A stretch of 64,000 bases of DNA from positions 124,001-188,000 of the forward strand of contig NZ_JNFD01000021.1 in the NCBI RefSeq assembly GCF_000756375.1. The letters run 5' to 3'. Source of the DNA: Sphingopyxis sp. LC81. Lineage in GTDB: Bacteria; Pseudomonadota; Alphaproteobacteria; Sphingomonadales; Sphingomonadaceae. Numbering within the stretch: position 1 is the stretch's first letter; each line of letters begins with the position of its first letter. Made by a program: the position numbers and the translations under genes. Of this stretch, positions 17,782 through 25,409 are shown one piece after another. The notes below the pieces were generated by a model. The model made no database searches. It worked only from the letters and a program-made list of their open reading frames with translations, and was not told the origin of the DNA.

Positions 17782-18420
17782 TTAGGCTTCTTCGCCGCCT
17801 TCGGCAGCGGCTTCGCCTTCGTCCTTCGTCGTGTCGCCGTCGCTCGACTTGAGCGCCGACGGGGCAACGATGGTGGCGATGGTGAAGTCGCGATCGGTGA
17901 TCGCGCTTTCGACGCCCTTGGGCAGCGTTACATTGCTGATGTGGATCGAATCGCCCACGTCAAAGCCGGCGACATCGATCGAAATCTCGTCGGGGATCTT
18001 GTCCGCGTCGCAGACGAGTTCCAGTTCGTGACGAACGATGTTCAGCACGCCGCCGCGCTTCAGGCCCGGCGAGGCTTCTTCGTTCGCGAACACGACCGGC
18101 ACCGCGACCTGGACCGTGGCGCCCTTGGCAATCCGCAGGAAATCGACGTGGATCGGGCGATCCTTGACCGGATGGAAAGCGACGTCCTTCGGCAGGGTGC
18201 GGATGGTCTTGCCACCCACTTCGACCATCACGACCGAGTTCATGAAGTGACCCGTCATCAGCTGCTTCATCAGCAACTTTTCTTCGACGTGGATCATCAG
18301 GGGTTCTTCTTTGCCGCCATAGACAACGGCGGGGACGCGGCCATTACGACGCAGGTCACGCGAGGCTCCCTTGCCTCCGCGTTCGCGCGTCTCGGCCGTC
18401 AGCGTCAGCTGATCGCTCAT
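17782..18420 (-). CDS. rplY: 50S ribosomal protein L25/general stress protein Ctc
   Basis: 5S-rRNA-binding protein. 212 residues, the long CTC form: an N-terminal L25 domain ([23 protein letters not shown], about 8-30) and a C-terminal beta-barrel domain. An acidic low-complexity tail ([12 protein letters not shown]) ends the protein, as in other alphaproteobacterial L25. Confidence 0.95.
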   Translation of the reverse strand: MSDQLTLTAETRERGGKGASRDLRRNGRVPAVVYGGKEEPLMIHVEEKLLMKQLMTGHFMNSVVMVEVGGKTIRTLPKDVAFHPVKDRPIHVDFLRIAKGATVQVAVPVVFANEEASPGLKRGGVLNIVRHELELVCDADKIPDEISIDVAGFDVGDSIHISNVTLPKGVESAITDRDFTIATIVAPSALKSSDGDTTKDEGEAAAEGGEEA

Positions 18421-18530
18421 ATCATTTCTCCGAGAAACAGTTACACAGTTCCGCCACGCCTCCAGGGATGACCATGACGGAAGCCGGGGCGCTTAGCGGG
18501 GAAGCGGCGGAAATGCAAGCGCGACGGCGC

Positions 18531-19430
18531 TTATTGCACCCGCGTCACCTTCAAGCCGTCCGCCTCGAGCATCGCGGGCACACCGTCGGAGCCGACCAGA
18601 TGCCCCGCGCCAACCGCCATCAGCACCGTGCCGGGCTGTTCCAGCCGCTTCTGCACCCACGTGCTCCAGCGCCGGTTGCGGTCGGTGATGATCGCCTTGC
18701 GCGCCGCGGGAACGGCATCGACATCCTCGTTGACCACCTTTTCAAGCGCCGTCACATCGCCGCGGCCCCACGCGGCGGTGAGCGCGGCGACATCCTTCAC
18801 CGCCTCGCCCGATTCTTCGGCGGCGCGGGTCAATAGCGCGCGCTGGGTCGCGGCATCGAGCGTTTCGAAGAACATCAGCTGTTCCTCCGCGGTTTCGAGG
18901 CCGCCGATCGGTTTGTCCGCCGCTTTGAACCTATCCGACAGGATAGTTTCGACGCCGTCGGACGACGATAGCGCGGCATTTTCCGCAACGCGCCGTCCCA
19001 TCATCACGACCACCGCCCAATCGTCGAACCCGTCGCCACTGAAGCTGCGGCCGCTCGCTTCGAGCGCGCGATAGCCGATCAGCGCCTTGCCCGAGAGCCG
19101 TGCCTCCATTGCGAGCGGGGTGTCTCGCGGCGCGAGCCTTTGGAACACATCCCCCGCGACAGCGAGCTCGGCGGGAGGCAATTCCAGTATCAGTCCGTCG
19201 GCGGATCGGATCGCGTTCGCAACCTCGCCATCGTCCCAATCGGTTCCACGCGGCAGGGCATGCATCGTACCGAGCAAGTAGATCCGCGTGTCGTCATCGG
19301 CGACCAGCCACATTGCAGGCCGGGCTTGTGACGCGGGCTCGGTGGTGCCACAGCCCATGAGCAGGCACGGCAAAAGGGCCGCCGCAAGGCGGCGACCCCG
19401 ATGATGCGAAGGGCGGATTGCTCCCCTCAA
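18531..19430 (-). CDS. TraB/GumN family lipoprotein (second of a tandem pair)
   Basis: 299 residues from a TTG start at 19430 that overlaps the upstream stop as TTGA. This start gives a basic N-region, a hydrophobic stretch and a lipobox-like LLMGC with Cys27, so a lipoprotein is predicted. TraB/GumN landmarks: YLLGTMHALPRG, LILELPPAE, then MMFFETLD-like and VGAGHLVGSDGVP near the end. The family has a ChaN/erythromycin-esterase-like fold with proposed metallo-hydrolase activity. It is paralogous to the gene immediately upstream. Confidence 0.8.
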   Translation of the reverse strand: MRGAIRPSHHRGRRLAAALLPCLLMGCGTTEPASQARPAMWLVADDDTRIYLLGTMHALPRGTDWDDGEVANAIRSADGLILELPPAELAVAGDVFQRLAPRDTPLAMEARLSGKALIGYRALEASGRSFSGDGFDDWAVVVMMGRRVAENAALSSSDGVETILSDRFKAADKPIGGLETAEEQLMFFETLDAATQRALLTRAAEESGEAVKDVAALTAAWGRGDVTALEKVVNEDVDAVPAARKAIITDRNRRWSTWVQKRLEQPGTVLMAVGAGHLVGSDGVPAMLEADGLKVTRVQ

Positions 19431-20350
19431 TATTTGACCCGCTTGGCGACGAGGCCGCGGGCCTTCAGATAATCCTGGAGGCTCTTCGCGCCCGCGAGAT
19501 GCCCCGCTCCGACCGCGACGAACACGGTGCCCGGCTGATCCATCCGTGCCTTCAGCTGATCGGCCCAGCGGGCGTTGCGATCCCACAACAGCGTCGCGGC
19601 GAGTTCGGGGGTCGCGGCCAGACTTTCGTTCATCGTCACGGCCAGCGCGTCGGGATCACCCTTTGCCCACTGCCCGACCATCTTGTCGAGTTGCGGCCCA
19701 AGCTTGTCGAGATCCTTGACCACCGAATTCAGGAAGGCGATCTGCTGGGTTTCGGGCAGCGTATCGAAAAAGCCCAGCTGTTCTGTCGGCGTTTCAAGAC
19801 CCGCGACGGGTTTGCCGGTCTTTTTGGCCGAGGCCGTCAACAGCTTTTCGACGCCCTGTTCGGGGTCATAGCCGAGTTTGGTGAGCGGCAGCACCGACAG
19901 GGTCATCGCGGGAAACCAGGGTTCGAACATATCGAACTGCGCGGGCGCTATGCCAAGGCTCGCGAGCGCTGCTTGATACGCCTCGAGCTGCGGCGCATCG
20001 AGGCGCGACGAGAGCGTCTTGCCGCTCTGGTCGATTGCCAGCGGCATCATCACCTTCAACATTTCGGCCTGGTCTTCGGGCATGACCATTTCGAGCATCA
20101 ACTCGTCCGATTTGTCGAACGCCGTCTTCACCGCCTCGTCGAACCAGCCGAGGCCGGGCTTCAGCACATGGACGGTGCCGAAGAGATAGATCGTCGTGTC
20201 CTTGTCCTTGACGACCCATAGCGCGGGATCGGCATCGGTCGTTGCGGGCGCCGCCGCCTGCTCGGCGGCATGCGCGGCAGGGAGCATCGCGGACGAGGAG
20301 AAAGCGACGATCGCGCAAGCGGTGGAAAGCTTCTTGAACCAGGTTTTCAT
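19427..20350 (-). CDS. TraB/GumN family secreted protein (first of a tandem pair)
   Basis: 307 residues with a signal peptide (ACAIVAFSSSAMLPAAHA). TraB/GumN landmarks: IYLFGTVHVLKPGL, ELMLEMVMPEDQ, GLETPTEQLGFFDTLPE and VAVGAGHLAGAKSL. Role unknown; bacterial members are placed in the periplasm or envelope. It shares motif order and length with the next gene, which it overlaps by 4 bp, indicating tandem duplication followed by divergence (the second copy became a probable lipoprotein). Confidence 0.85.
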   Translation of the reverse strand: MKTWFKKLSTACAIVAFSSSAMLPAAHAAEQAAAPATTDADPALWVVKDKDTTIYLFGTVHVLKPGLGWFDEAVKTAFDKSDELMLEMVMPEDQAEMLKVMMPLAIDQSGKTLSSRLDAPQLEAYQAALASLGIAPAQFDMFEPWFPAMTLSVLPLTKLGYDPEQGVEKLLTASAKKTGKPVAGLETPTEQLGFFDTLPETQQIAFLNSVVKDLDKLGPQLDKMVGQWAKGDPDALAVTMNESLAATPELAATLLWDRNARWADQLKARMDQPGTVFVAVGAGHLAGAKSLQDYLKARGLVAKRVKY

Positions 20351-20415
20351 TGGGAAATCACTTTCGTTACGGGCGCTTATGGCCGGATCGAACAGGGAAG
20401 GGGAGGGAAAAATAT

Positions 20416-20850
20416 TCAGCGGTATTTAAGCCACAACCAGACGACGACATTGACCGCGAGAGCCCCGACAAACAACAACATGACGTCCGGGGCCGGCGCG
20501 AGGCTGGCGCGGTGCAATACCCACCAGGTCGGGGCCGACAGGGTGAATGTGTACCAGGCGGCAAGGCCAGCCCACAGATAGGCATGTTCTTCATGGTCAT
20601 CGACCGAACGGTGGTAGATGACGAGGCACACTGCGAGGCCGACCGTCCAAAGGATCGCGGCCCCAGTCGCAAATCCCGGCGTCAACGGGGTATCGCCGAG
20701 CAATACGAGACCCGCCGTCCCGTTGCTCGGTTCGCCAAGCTGCATGACGGCGCCGATCACCGCGCCGACCAGCAATGCGAGGATGATGCCGGTCGTATAG
20801 CGCTTACGGCGCGGCGACATCGGGCGTTTCATGTTTCGGGTCTCAGTCAT
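20416..20850 (-). CDS. Four-helix membrane protein of unknown function
   Basis: 144 residues from the ATG at 20850 (MTETRNMKRPM). About four membrane helices separated by short loops; the N-terminus is basic and cytoplasmic, with an IYHRSVDDHEEHAYLW loop in the middle. It overlaps the upstream XRE regulator by 8 bp, so the two are coupled. Such XRE-membrane protein pairs are common, but the function is not recognised. Confidence 0.75.
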   Translation of the reverse strand: MTETRNMKRPMSPRRKRYTTGIILALLVGAVIGAVMQLGEPSNGTAGLVLLGDTPLTPGFATGAAILWTVGLAVCLVIYHRSVDDHEEHAYLWAGLAAWYTFTLSAPTWWVLHRASLAPAPDVMLLFVGALAVNVVVWLWLKYR

Positions 20851-21055
20851 CGTCGTTTCCTTCGTGGCCGTCGTCGAAAATCTCTTCGATCGGCATTTCG
20901 AACAGCCGTGCGAGCTTGAAGGCGAGCGGCAGCGACGGGTCGTACTTCCCCGTTTCGATCGCATTCACCGCCTGCCGCGAGACATCGAGCCGGTCGGCGA
21001 GTTCCGCCTGGCTCCAGTTCCGCATCGCGCGCAGCACTTTCAACTTGTTGTTCAT
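20843..21055 (-). CDS. Small XRE-family transcriptional regulator
   Basis: 70 residues, a single helix-turn-helix (MRNWSQAELADRLDVSRQAV, then NAIETGKYDPSLPLAFKLAR) and an acidic tail. This is the YozG-like class of small cytoplasmic regulators. The ATG at 21055 fits the domain start; longer upstream codons show no conservation. It is translationally coupled to the membrane protein downstream and may sense its state. Confidence 0.85.
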   Translation of the reverse strand: MNNKLKVLRAMRNWSQAELADRLDVSRQAVNAIETGKYDPSLPLAFKLARLFEMPIEEIFDDGHEGNDDD

Positions 21056-21198
21056 CGGCGCCTCGCCAGCATTTCCATCCGAAGGATCACGGCCTTCCCA
21101 TAGCGCATCAAAATGTCGGGGAAGGGAAATTTTGTCCGGTCCTTCGGGATGGCGGGGATCGGGGGCGACAGGGTCGGATCGTCCTTGGTCAAGCAAGA

Positions 21199-21230
21199 GA
21201 CTGGAGCGCCGCCCTTTGGAGGGCGCTCCA
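21199..21230 (-). terminator. Hairpin downstream of the UrcA gene
   Basis: CTGGAGCGCC and GGCGCTCCAG arms flank an inner GCCCT/AGGGC alternative, so two mutually exclusive stems can form. The site is between the UrcA stop and the XRE start, both minus strand; a weak U-containing stretch follows. Likely terminator of the UrcA gene. Confidence 0.4.
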
Positions 21231-21291
21231 GTCCAAGTCGCCGGCCGTCACCGGGGAGGCACGGCGCGAGCGAAACCGTCATTCCCGTCGC

Positions 21292-21621
21292 TTATCGCGC
21301 GGCGCCGATCATCAGCAGCGCGAGCTGGGTGCCGTTCTGTGCGCGGGCGATCGCCTGCTTGGTCTGGGGCTCGGCGCGGGCAAGGACATCCGAAAGGCAT
21401 GCCGACTGGCGCGCATTTTCCGCAGCGCCGCGAAGGCCGGTGTAGCAGAGGCTGCGCGCGGCGCTCTTCAGCCGGGTGTCGAGGCGCTCGCGATCGGCGG
21501 TGCGGGTCAGGTTCAGATCGTCGATGCGGACTTCGACAGCGCGGTTTCCGGTCTCGGCGGCCAGGGCGGGCGCCGCGGCGGCGGTGAGCGAGAGGGCGAG
21601 GATCAGGGTGCGGGTCATCAT
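21292..21621 (-). CDS. UrcA-family secreted small protein
   Basis: 109 residues with a signal peptide (MTRTLILALSLTAAAAPALA). The mature part has VEVRIDDLNLTRTADRERLD and two cysteines (SLCYTGL, SACLSDVL), the UrcA-family pattern, known chiefly in sphingomonads and Caulobacter relatives. Function unknown; predicted periplasmic and disulfide-bonded. AGGAGAT precedes the start, and two adjacent ATGs are possible. Confidence 0.8.
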   Translation of the reverse strand: MMTRTLILALSLTAAAAPALAAETGNRAVEVRIDDLNLTRTADRERLDTRLKSAARSLCYTGLRGAAENARQSACLSDVLARAEPQTKQAIARAQNGTQLALLMIGAAR

Positions 21622-21685
21622 GTCTATATCTCCTTGGATCGACTGGTTCTGGTCAACTCAACCTGTCTTTATGTCAGGTATGCAT

Positions 21686-21715
21686 GACTATATGTCGCGA
21701 TTCGCTGACTATGTC
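21686..21715. repeat. Spaced near-palindromic direct repeats upstream of the UrcA gene
   Basis: GACTATATGTC (21686-21696) and GACTATGTC (21707-21715) start 21 bp apart, two helical turns, and each has GAC...GTC dyad symmetry. They lie 65-95 bp upstream of the UrcA start in an AT-rich stretch. Possible operator pair; the regulator is unknown. Confidence 0.35.
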
Positions 21716-21856
21716 AATAACACCTTACAAAAAGTTCTGGAGACCTGACTAAGACGCGTCTTTTCGTCGACGAGCGCGCGGCGGGGAGCCTTGACCATGC
21801 GCCGCCGCTGGGCCAATGCGGCGGCGATTTTTTGCACCTGCGAAGGAATTGCGGCC

Positions 21857-22780
21857 GTGGCCGACGGGGCGGACAAGACACCACTCAGCTTTCAGGACAT
21901 GATCCTGACGCTGCACGCCTATTGGGCGGCGCGCGGTTGCGCGATTCTGCAGCCGTATGACATGCGCGTCGGGGCAGGGACCTTCCACCCCTCGACGACG
22001 CTGCGCAGCCTCGGCCCCGAGCCGTGGAACGTCGCCTATGTCCAGCCGAGCCGCCGCCCAACCGACGGCCGCTATGGCGAGAACCCGAACCGGCTGCAGC
22101 ATTATTACCAGTATCAGGTGATCCTGAAGCCGTCGCCCGCCGACCTGCAGGAACAATATCTGGGCAGCCTCGCCGCGATCGGTATCGATCCGCTGCTCCA
22201 CGACATCCGCTTCGTCGAGGATGACTGGGAATCGCCGACGCTCGGCGCATGGGGTCTGGGCTGGGAAGTCTGGTGCGACGGGATGGAAGTCACCCAGTTC
22301 ACCTATTTCCAGCAAATGGGCGGCTTCGACTGCAAGCCCGTCGCCGGCGAGCTCACTTACGGGCTCGAACGCCTCGCCATGTATATCCAGAATGTCGACA
22401 ATGTGTACGACCTGCGCTTTTCCGACGCGGTCGGCGATGTCGCGGCGGTGAGCTATGGCGATGTGTTCCTCGAGAATGAAAAGCAGTTCTCGAAATGGAA
22501 TTTCGAGGTTGCCGACACCGACACCTTGTTCGCGGGCTTCAAGGCGGCTGAGGCCGAATGCAATCGCGCGATCGAGGCCGGCGTCCCGCTCGCGGCCTAT
22601 GACCAGGCGATCGAGGCGAGCCACCTGTTCAACCTGCTCCAGGCGCGCGGCGTGATCAGCGTGCAGGAACGCGCCAATTATATGGCGCGGGTCCGCGACC
22701 TCGCAAAGGGCAGCTGCAAAGCGTGGATCGACAGCCAGTCCGAACGCTGGACCGCTAAATATCCGGGGTGGATGCTGTGA
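21857..22780 (+). CDS. glyQ: Glycyl-tRNA synthetase alpha subunit
   Basis: Class II catalytic subunit of the alpha2-beta2 bacterial GlyRS. 307 residues from the GTG at 21857, chosen because GAAGGA sits just upstream and the reading then begins [16 protein letters not shown], close to usual GlyQ N-termini. Motifs: [56 protein letters not shown] and [18 protein letters not shown]. It overlaps glyS by four bases (GTGA). Confidence 0.96.
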   Translation: MADGADKTPLSFQDMILTLHAYWAARGCAILQPYDMRVGAGTFHPSTTLRSLGPEPWNVAYVQPSRRPTDGRYGENPNRLQHYYQYQVILKPSPADLQEQYLGSLAAIGIDPLLHDIRFVEDDWESPTLGAWGLGWEVWCDGMEVTQFTYFQQMGGFDCKPVAGELTYGLERLAMYIQNVDNVYDLRFSDAVGDVAAVSYGDVFLENEKQFSKWNFEVADTDTLFAGFKAAEAECNRAIEAGVPLAAYDQAIEASHLFNLLQARGVISVQERANYMARVRDLAKGSCKAWIDSQSERWTAKYPGWML

Positions 22781-24837
22781 CCGACTTTCTTCTCGAACTG
22801 CGCAGCGAGGAAATCCCGGCGCGGATGCAGGCCGGCGCGCGCGCCGAACTGGAAAAGCTGTTCCGGGCGCAGCTGAGCGCCGCGGGCCTTGAAACGGGCG
22901 ACCTCACCATCTGGTCGACCCCGCGCCGCCTCGCGCTGATCGCCAAGGGCTTGCCCGAAGCGACCGCCGCGGTCAGCGAAGAACTCAAGGGCCCGCGCAG
23001 CAGCGCGCCGCCACAGGCGCTCGAAGGCTTCCTGCGCAAGACCGGCCTGACGCAGGACCAGCTCGAAGACCGCGACGGCGTCTATTTCGCCGTCATCGAC
23101 AAGCCGGGCCGCGCGACCGCCGACGTGCTCGCCGAGGCGATCCCCGCGATCATCCGCGCCTTCTCCTGGCCCAAGTCGATGCGCTGGGGCAAGGAAAGCG
23201 CGAGCAGCGAAAGCCTGCGCTGGGTCCGTCCGCTCTCGGGCATCGTCGCGATCTTCGGCGAAGACCTTGTTGCGTGTGAAGTTAGCGGGATTTCCGCCGG
23301 TTTCGCGACGCGCGGCCACCGCTTCCACTGTCCGGGCGAGATCACGATCGGCTCGGCGTCCGACTATGCCGAGAAGCTGCGCGCCTGCCACGTCATCATC
23401 GACCATGAGGAGCGGCAGGCGATCATTCGCGACGGCGCCGCGAAGGCCGCCGCCGACGCCGGGCTGACGCTCGTCGAGGACGAGGGGCTGGTGATCGAGA
23501 ATGCCGGCCTCACCGAATGGCCGGTGCCGCTGCTCGGCCGCTTCGACACCGCCTTCCTCGAAGTACCGCCCGAGGTCATCCAGCTGACGGCGCGCGTGAA
23601 CCAGAAATATTTCGTCGTGAACGGCAAGGACGGGAAGCTCGCCAACGGTTTCGTCTGCACCGCGAACATCGACGCGGTCGACGGCGGCAAGGAAGTCGTG
23701 GCGGGCAACGAGAAGGTGCTTGCGGCGCGCCTTTCAGATGCACGCTTCTTTTGGGAGCAGGATCTCGCCCACCCGCTTGAATCCTATCTTCCGAAGCTTG
23801 AATCTATGCTTCTCTACGAGGGTATGGGGTCGCTGCGCGAAAAGGCTGATCGCATCTCCACACTCGCGGGATGGATTGCAGAGCAATATTTCCCCGAGCG
23901 TGACCCGGATACAGCGCGCCGTGCCGGCTTGCTTGCCAAAGCCGATTTGGCGACCGGAATGGTCGGAGAGTTCCCGGAGCTCCAGGGTGTCATGGGCAGC
24001 TATTATGCTGAACAGGGCGGCGAAAAGCCGGGAACGGTTTCGGCCCTGCAGCAGCAATATGTCGCCGCCGTCGAGGGTTGCATTCCCGCCTGCGTCGCGC
24101 TTGCCGACCGTATCGACACGCTGACACTCTTCTTCGCGCGCAACATCAAGCCGACCGGCTCACGGGATCCGTTCGCGCTGCGCCGTGCCGCGCTGCAGAC
24201 GATCCAGACCGTACTCGTCAACGGCACGCGCCTCAATCTGAAGCGATTGGTTCAGAAGAGCCACGAGATTGCAGTAGCAAATGACGCTATCCGGCAGAAT
24301 CTGGAAAACCTCGACGGGGCAGCTGTTTCGGTCGAGTTGCTCGATTTCTTCGCTGACCGCCTCAAAGTCCAGCAACGCGAAGCCGGCGTTCGTCACGACC
24401 TGATCGACGCCGTGTTCGCACTCGGCGGGGAAGACGATCTTGTTCGTCTGCTCGCGCGCGTGAAGGCGTTGCAGGCGTTCATGGCGACCGAGGACGGCAC
24501 TAACCTGCTCGCGGGCTACAAGCGCGCGGCGAATATCCTGAAGCAGGCGGGCGAGGTGAGCGGTACCGCTGCCGCGACGCCGCCGACCGATGCCGACGCC
24601 GCACTGCTCGCCGCGCTCGACACCGCCGAGCCCGCAGCCGCCGCCGCGGTCGCCGAGGAACGTTTCACCGGCGCGATGGCGGCGCTCGCCAGCCTCCGCG
24701 CCCCGATCGATGCTTTCTTCGACGGCGTGATGGTCAACGACCCCGACGAGGCGGTCCGCGCTTATCGCCTTGGCCTGCTGTCGCGTTTCACCGGCGCGGT
24801 GCACGGCGTCGCCGATTTCTCGAAGATCGAGGGATAG
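22777..24837 (+). CDS. glyS: Glycyl-tRNA synthetase beta subunit
   Basis: tRNA-recognition subunit, 686 residues from the GTG at 22777, which overlaps the glyQ stop as GTGA and gives the usual N-terminus [17 protein letters not shown]. Internal family landmarks include the segment around [19 protein letters not shown] and the HD-like [21 protein letters not shown]. The DNA at about 23730-24330 uses more A/T at third positions than the flanks (many ttt, ctt and gca codons). This may be a recombined patch, but the frame is intact. Confidence 0.96.
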   Translation: MTDFLLELRSEEIPARMQAGARAELEKLFRAQLSAAGLETGDLTIWSTPRRLALIAKGLPEATAAVSEELKGPRSSAPPQALEGFLRKTGLTQDQLEDRDGVYFAVIDKPGRATADVLAEAIPAIIRAFSWPKSMRWGKESASSESLRWVRPLSGIVAIFGEDLVACEVSGISAGFATRGHRFHCPGEITIGSASDYAEKLRACHVIIDHEERQAIIRDGAAKAAADAGLTLVEDEGLVIENAGLTEWPVPLLGRFDTAFLEVPPEVIQLTARVNQKYFVVNGKDGKLANGFVCTANIDAVDGGKEVVAGNEKVLAARLSDARFFWEQDLAHPLESYLPKLESMLLYEGMGSLREKADRISTLAGWIAEQYFPERDPDTARRAGLLAKADLATGMVGEFPELQGVMGSYYAEQGGEKPGTVSALQQQYVAAVEGCIPACVALADRIDTLTLFFARNIKPTGSRDPFALRRAALQTIQTVLVNGTRLNLKRLVQKSHEIAVANDAIRQNLENLDGAAVSVELLDFFADRLKVQQREAGVRHDLIDAVFALGGEDDLVRLLARVKALQAFMATEDGTNLLAGYKRAANILKQAGEVSGTAAATPPTDADAALLAALDTAEPAAAAAVAEERFTGAMAALASLRAPIDAFFDGVMVNDPDEAVRAYRLGLLSRFTGAVHGVADFSKIEG

Positions 24838-24864
24838 GCGCGGCTGCGCGCGGGAAGGGGTGCC

Positions 24865-25326
24865 ATGAACGAAACGCATCTCGTCTGGATTTTTGCGGTC
24901 GGCTTTCCGCTGTTCTTTGTCGCGATGTGGCTGCTCGTTACGCGCGTCCTGTCGTTCGTGGGGTGGTCGAAATATCTGCCCGCCTTTGCGTGGGATCGCC
25001 CGATCCCCGCCGATGCGCGGCGCTTTTCGTGGGCGACGATGGTCATCGGCCGCTTTCCGGGCGGCGTCAGCTACAAGAATGCGATGAACATCTGGCTCGA
25101 CCAGCGCGGCATCTATCTTCGCCCGCCGCTCTTCTTTCGCCTCTTTCACCCGCCGCTGCACATCGGCTGGGACCAGATCGCGGCGATCGAGCCGCGCAAG
25201 ACGCTGTGGATCAAAGCCTGGTCGCTCGCCTTTCGGCGCGACGTGCCGATTTTGACCTTCGGCGGCGGCGCGGGGCAGGCAATTTTCGACCATTGGCAGG
25301 CCCGTCATGGAGGCAGGCCAGCCTGA
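24865..25326 (+). CDS. Membrane-anchored hypothetical protein
   Basis: 153 residues. One N-terminal membrane helix (about 7-30) is followed by a soluble part with WDRPIPADARRFSW, GVSYKNAMNIWLDQRGIYLRP and LHIGWDQIAAIEPRKTLW, which reads like a small PH-like or beta-rich domain. AAGGGG precedes the ATG. It lies between glyS and ppdK on the same strand. I do not recognise a named family; function unknown. Confidence 0.72.
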   Translation: MNETHLVWIFAVGFPLFFVAMWLLVTRVLSFVGWSKYLPAFAWDRPIPADARRFSWATMVIGRFPGGVSYKNAMNIWLDQRGIYLRPPLFFRLFHPPLHIGWDQIAAIEPRKTLWIKAWSLAFRRDVPILTFGGGAGQAIFDHWQARHGGRPA

Positions 25327-25409
25327 CACCGCTAAAGCAAAACTGAGTCGACCCGGTTGCGGTTCGACCCTATTCCCCGCCCACCTCCTCCCAGGGGCAG
25401 CAGGAGCAT

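Noticed and set aside
21752..21763. AAGACGCGTCTT palindrome before glyQ as a terminator
   Set aside because: The palindrome has no room for a loop and only two extra T residues; more likely chance or an operator.
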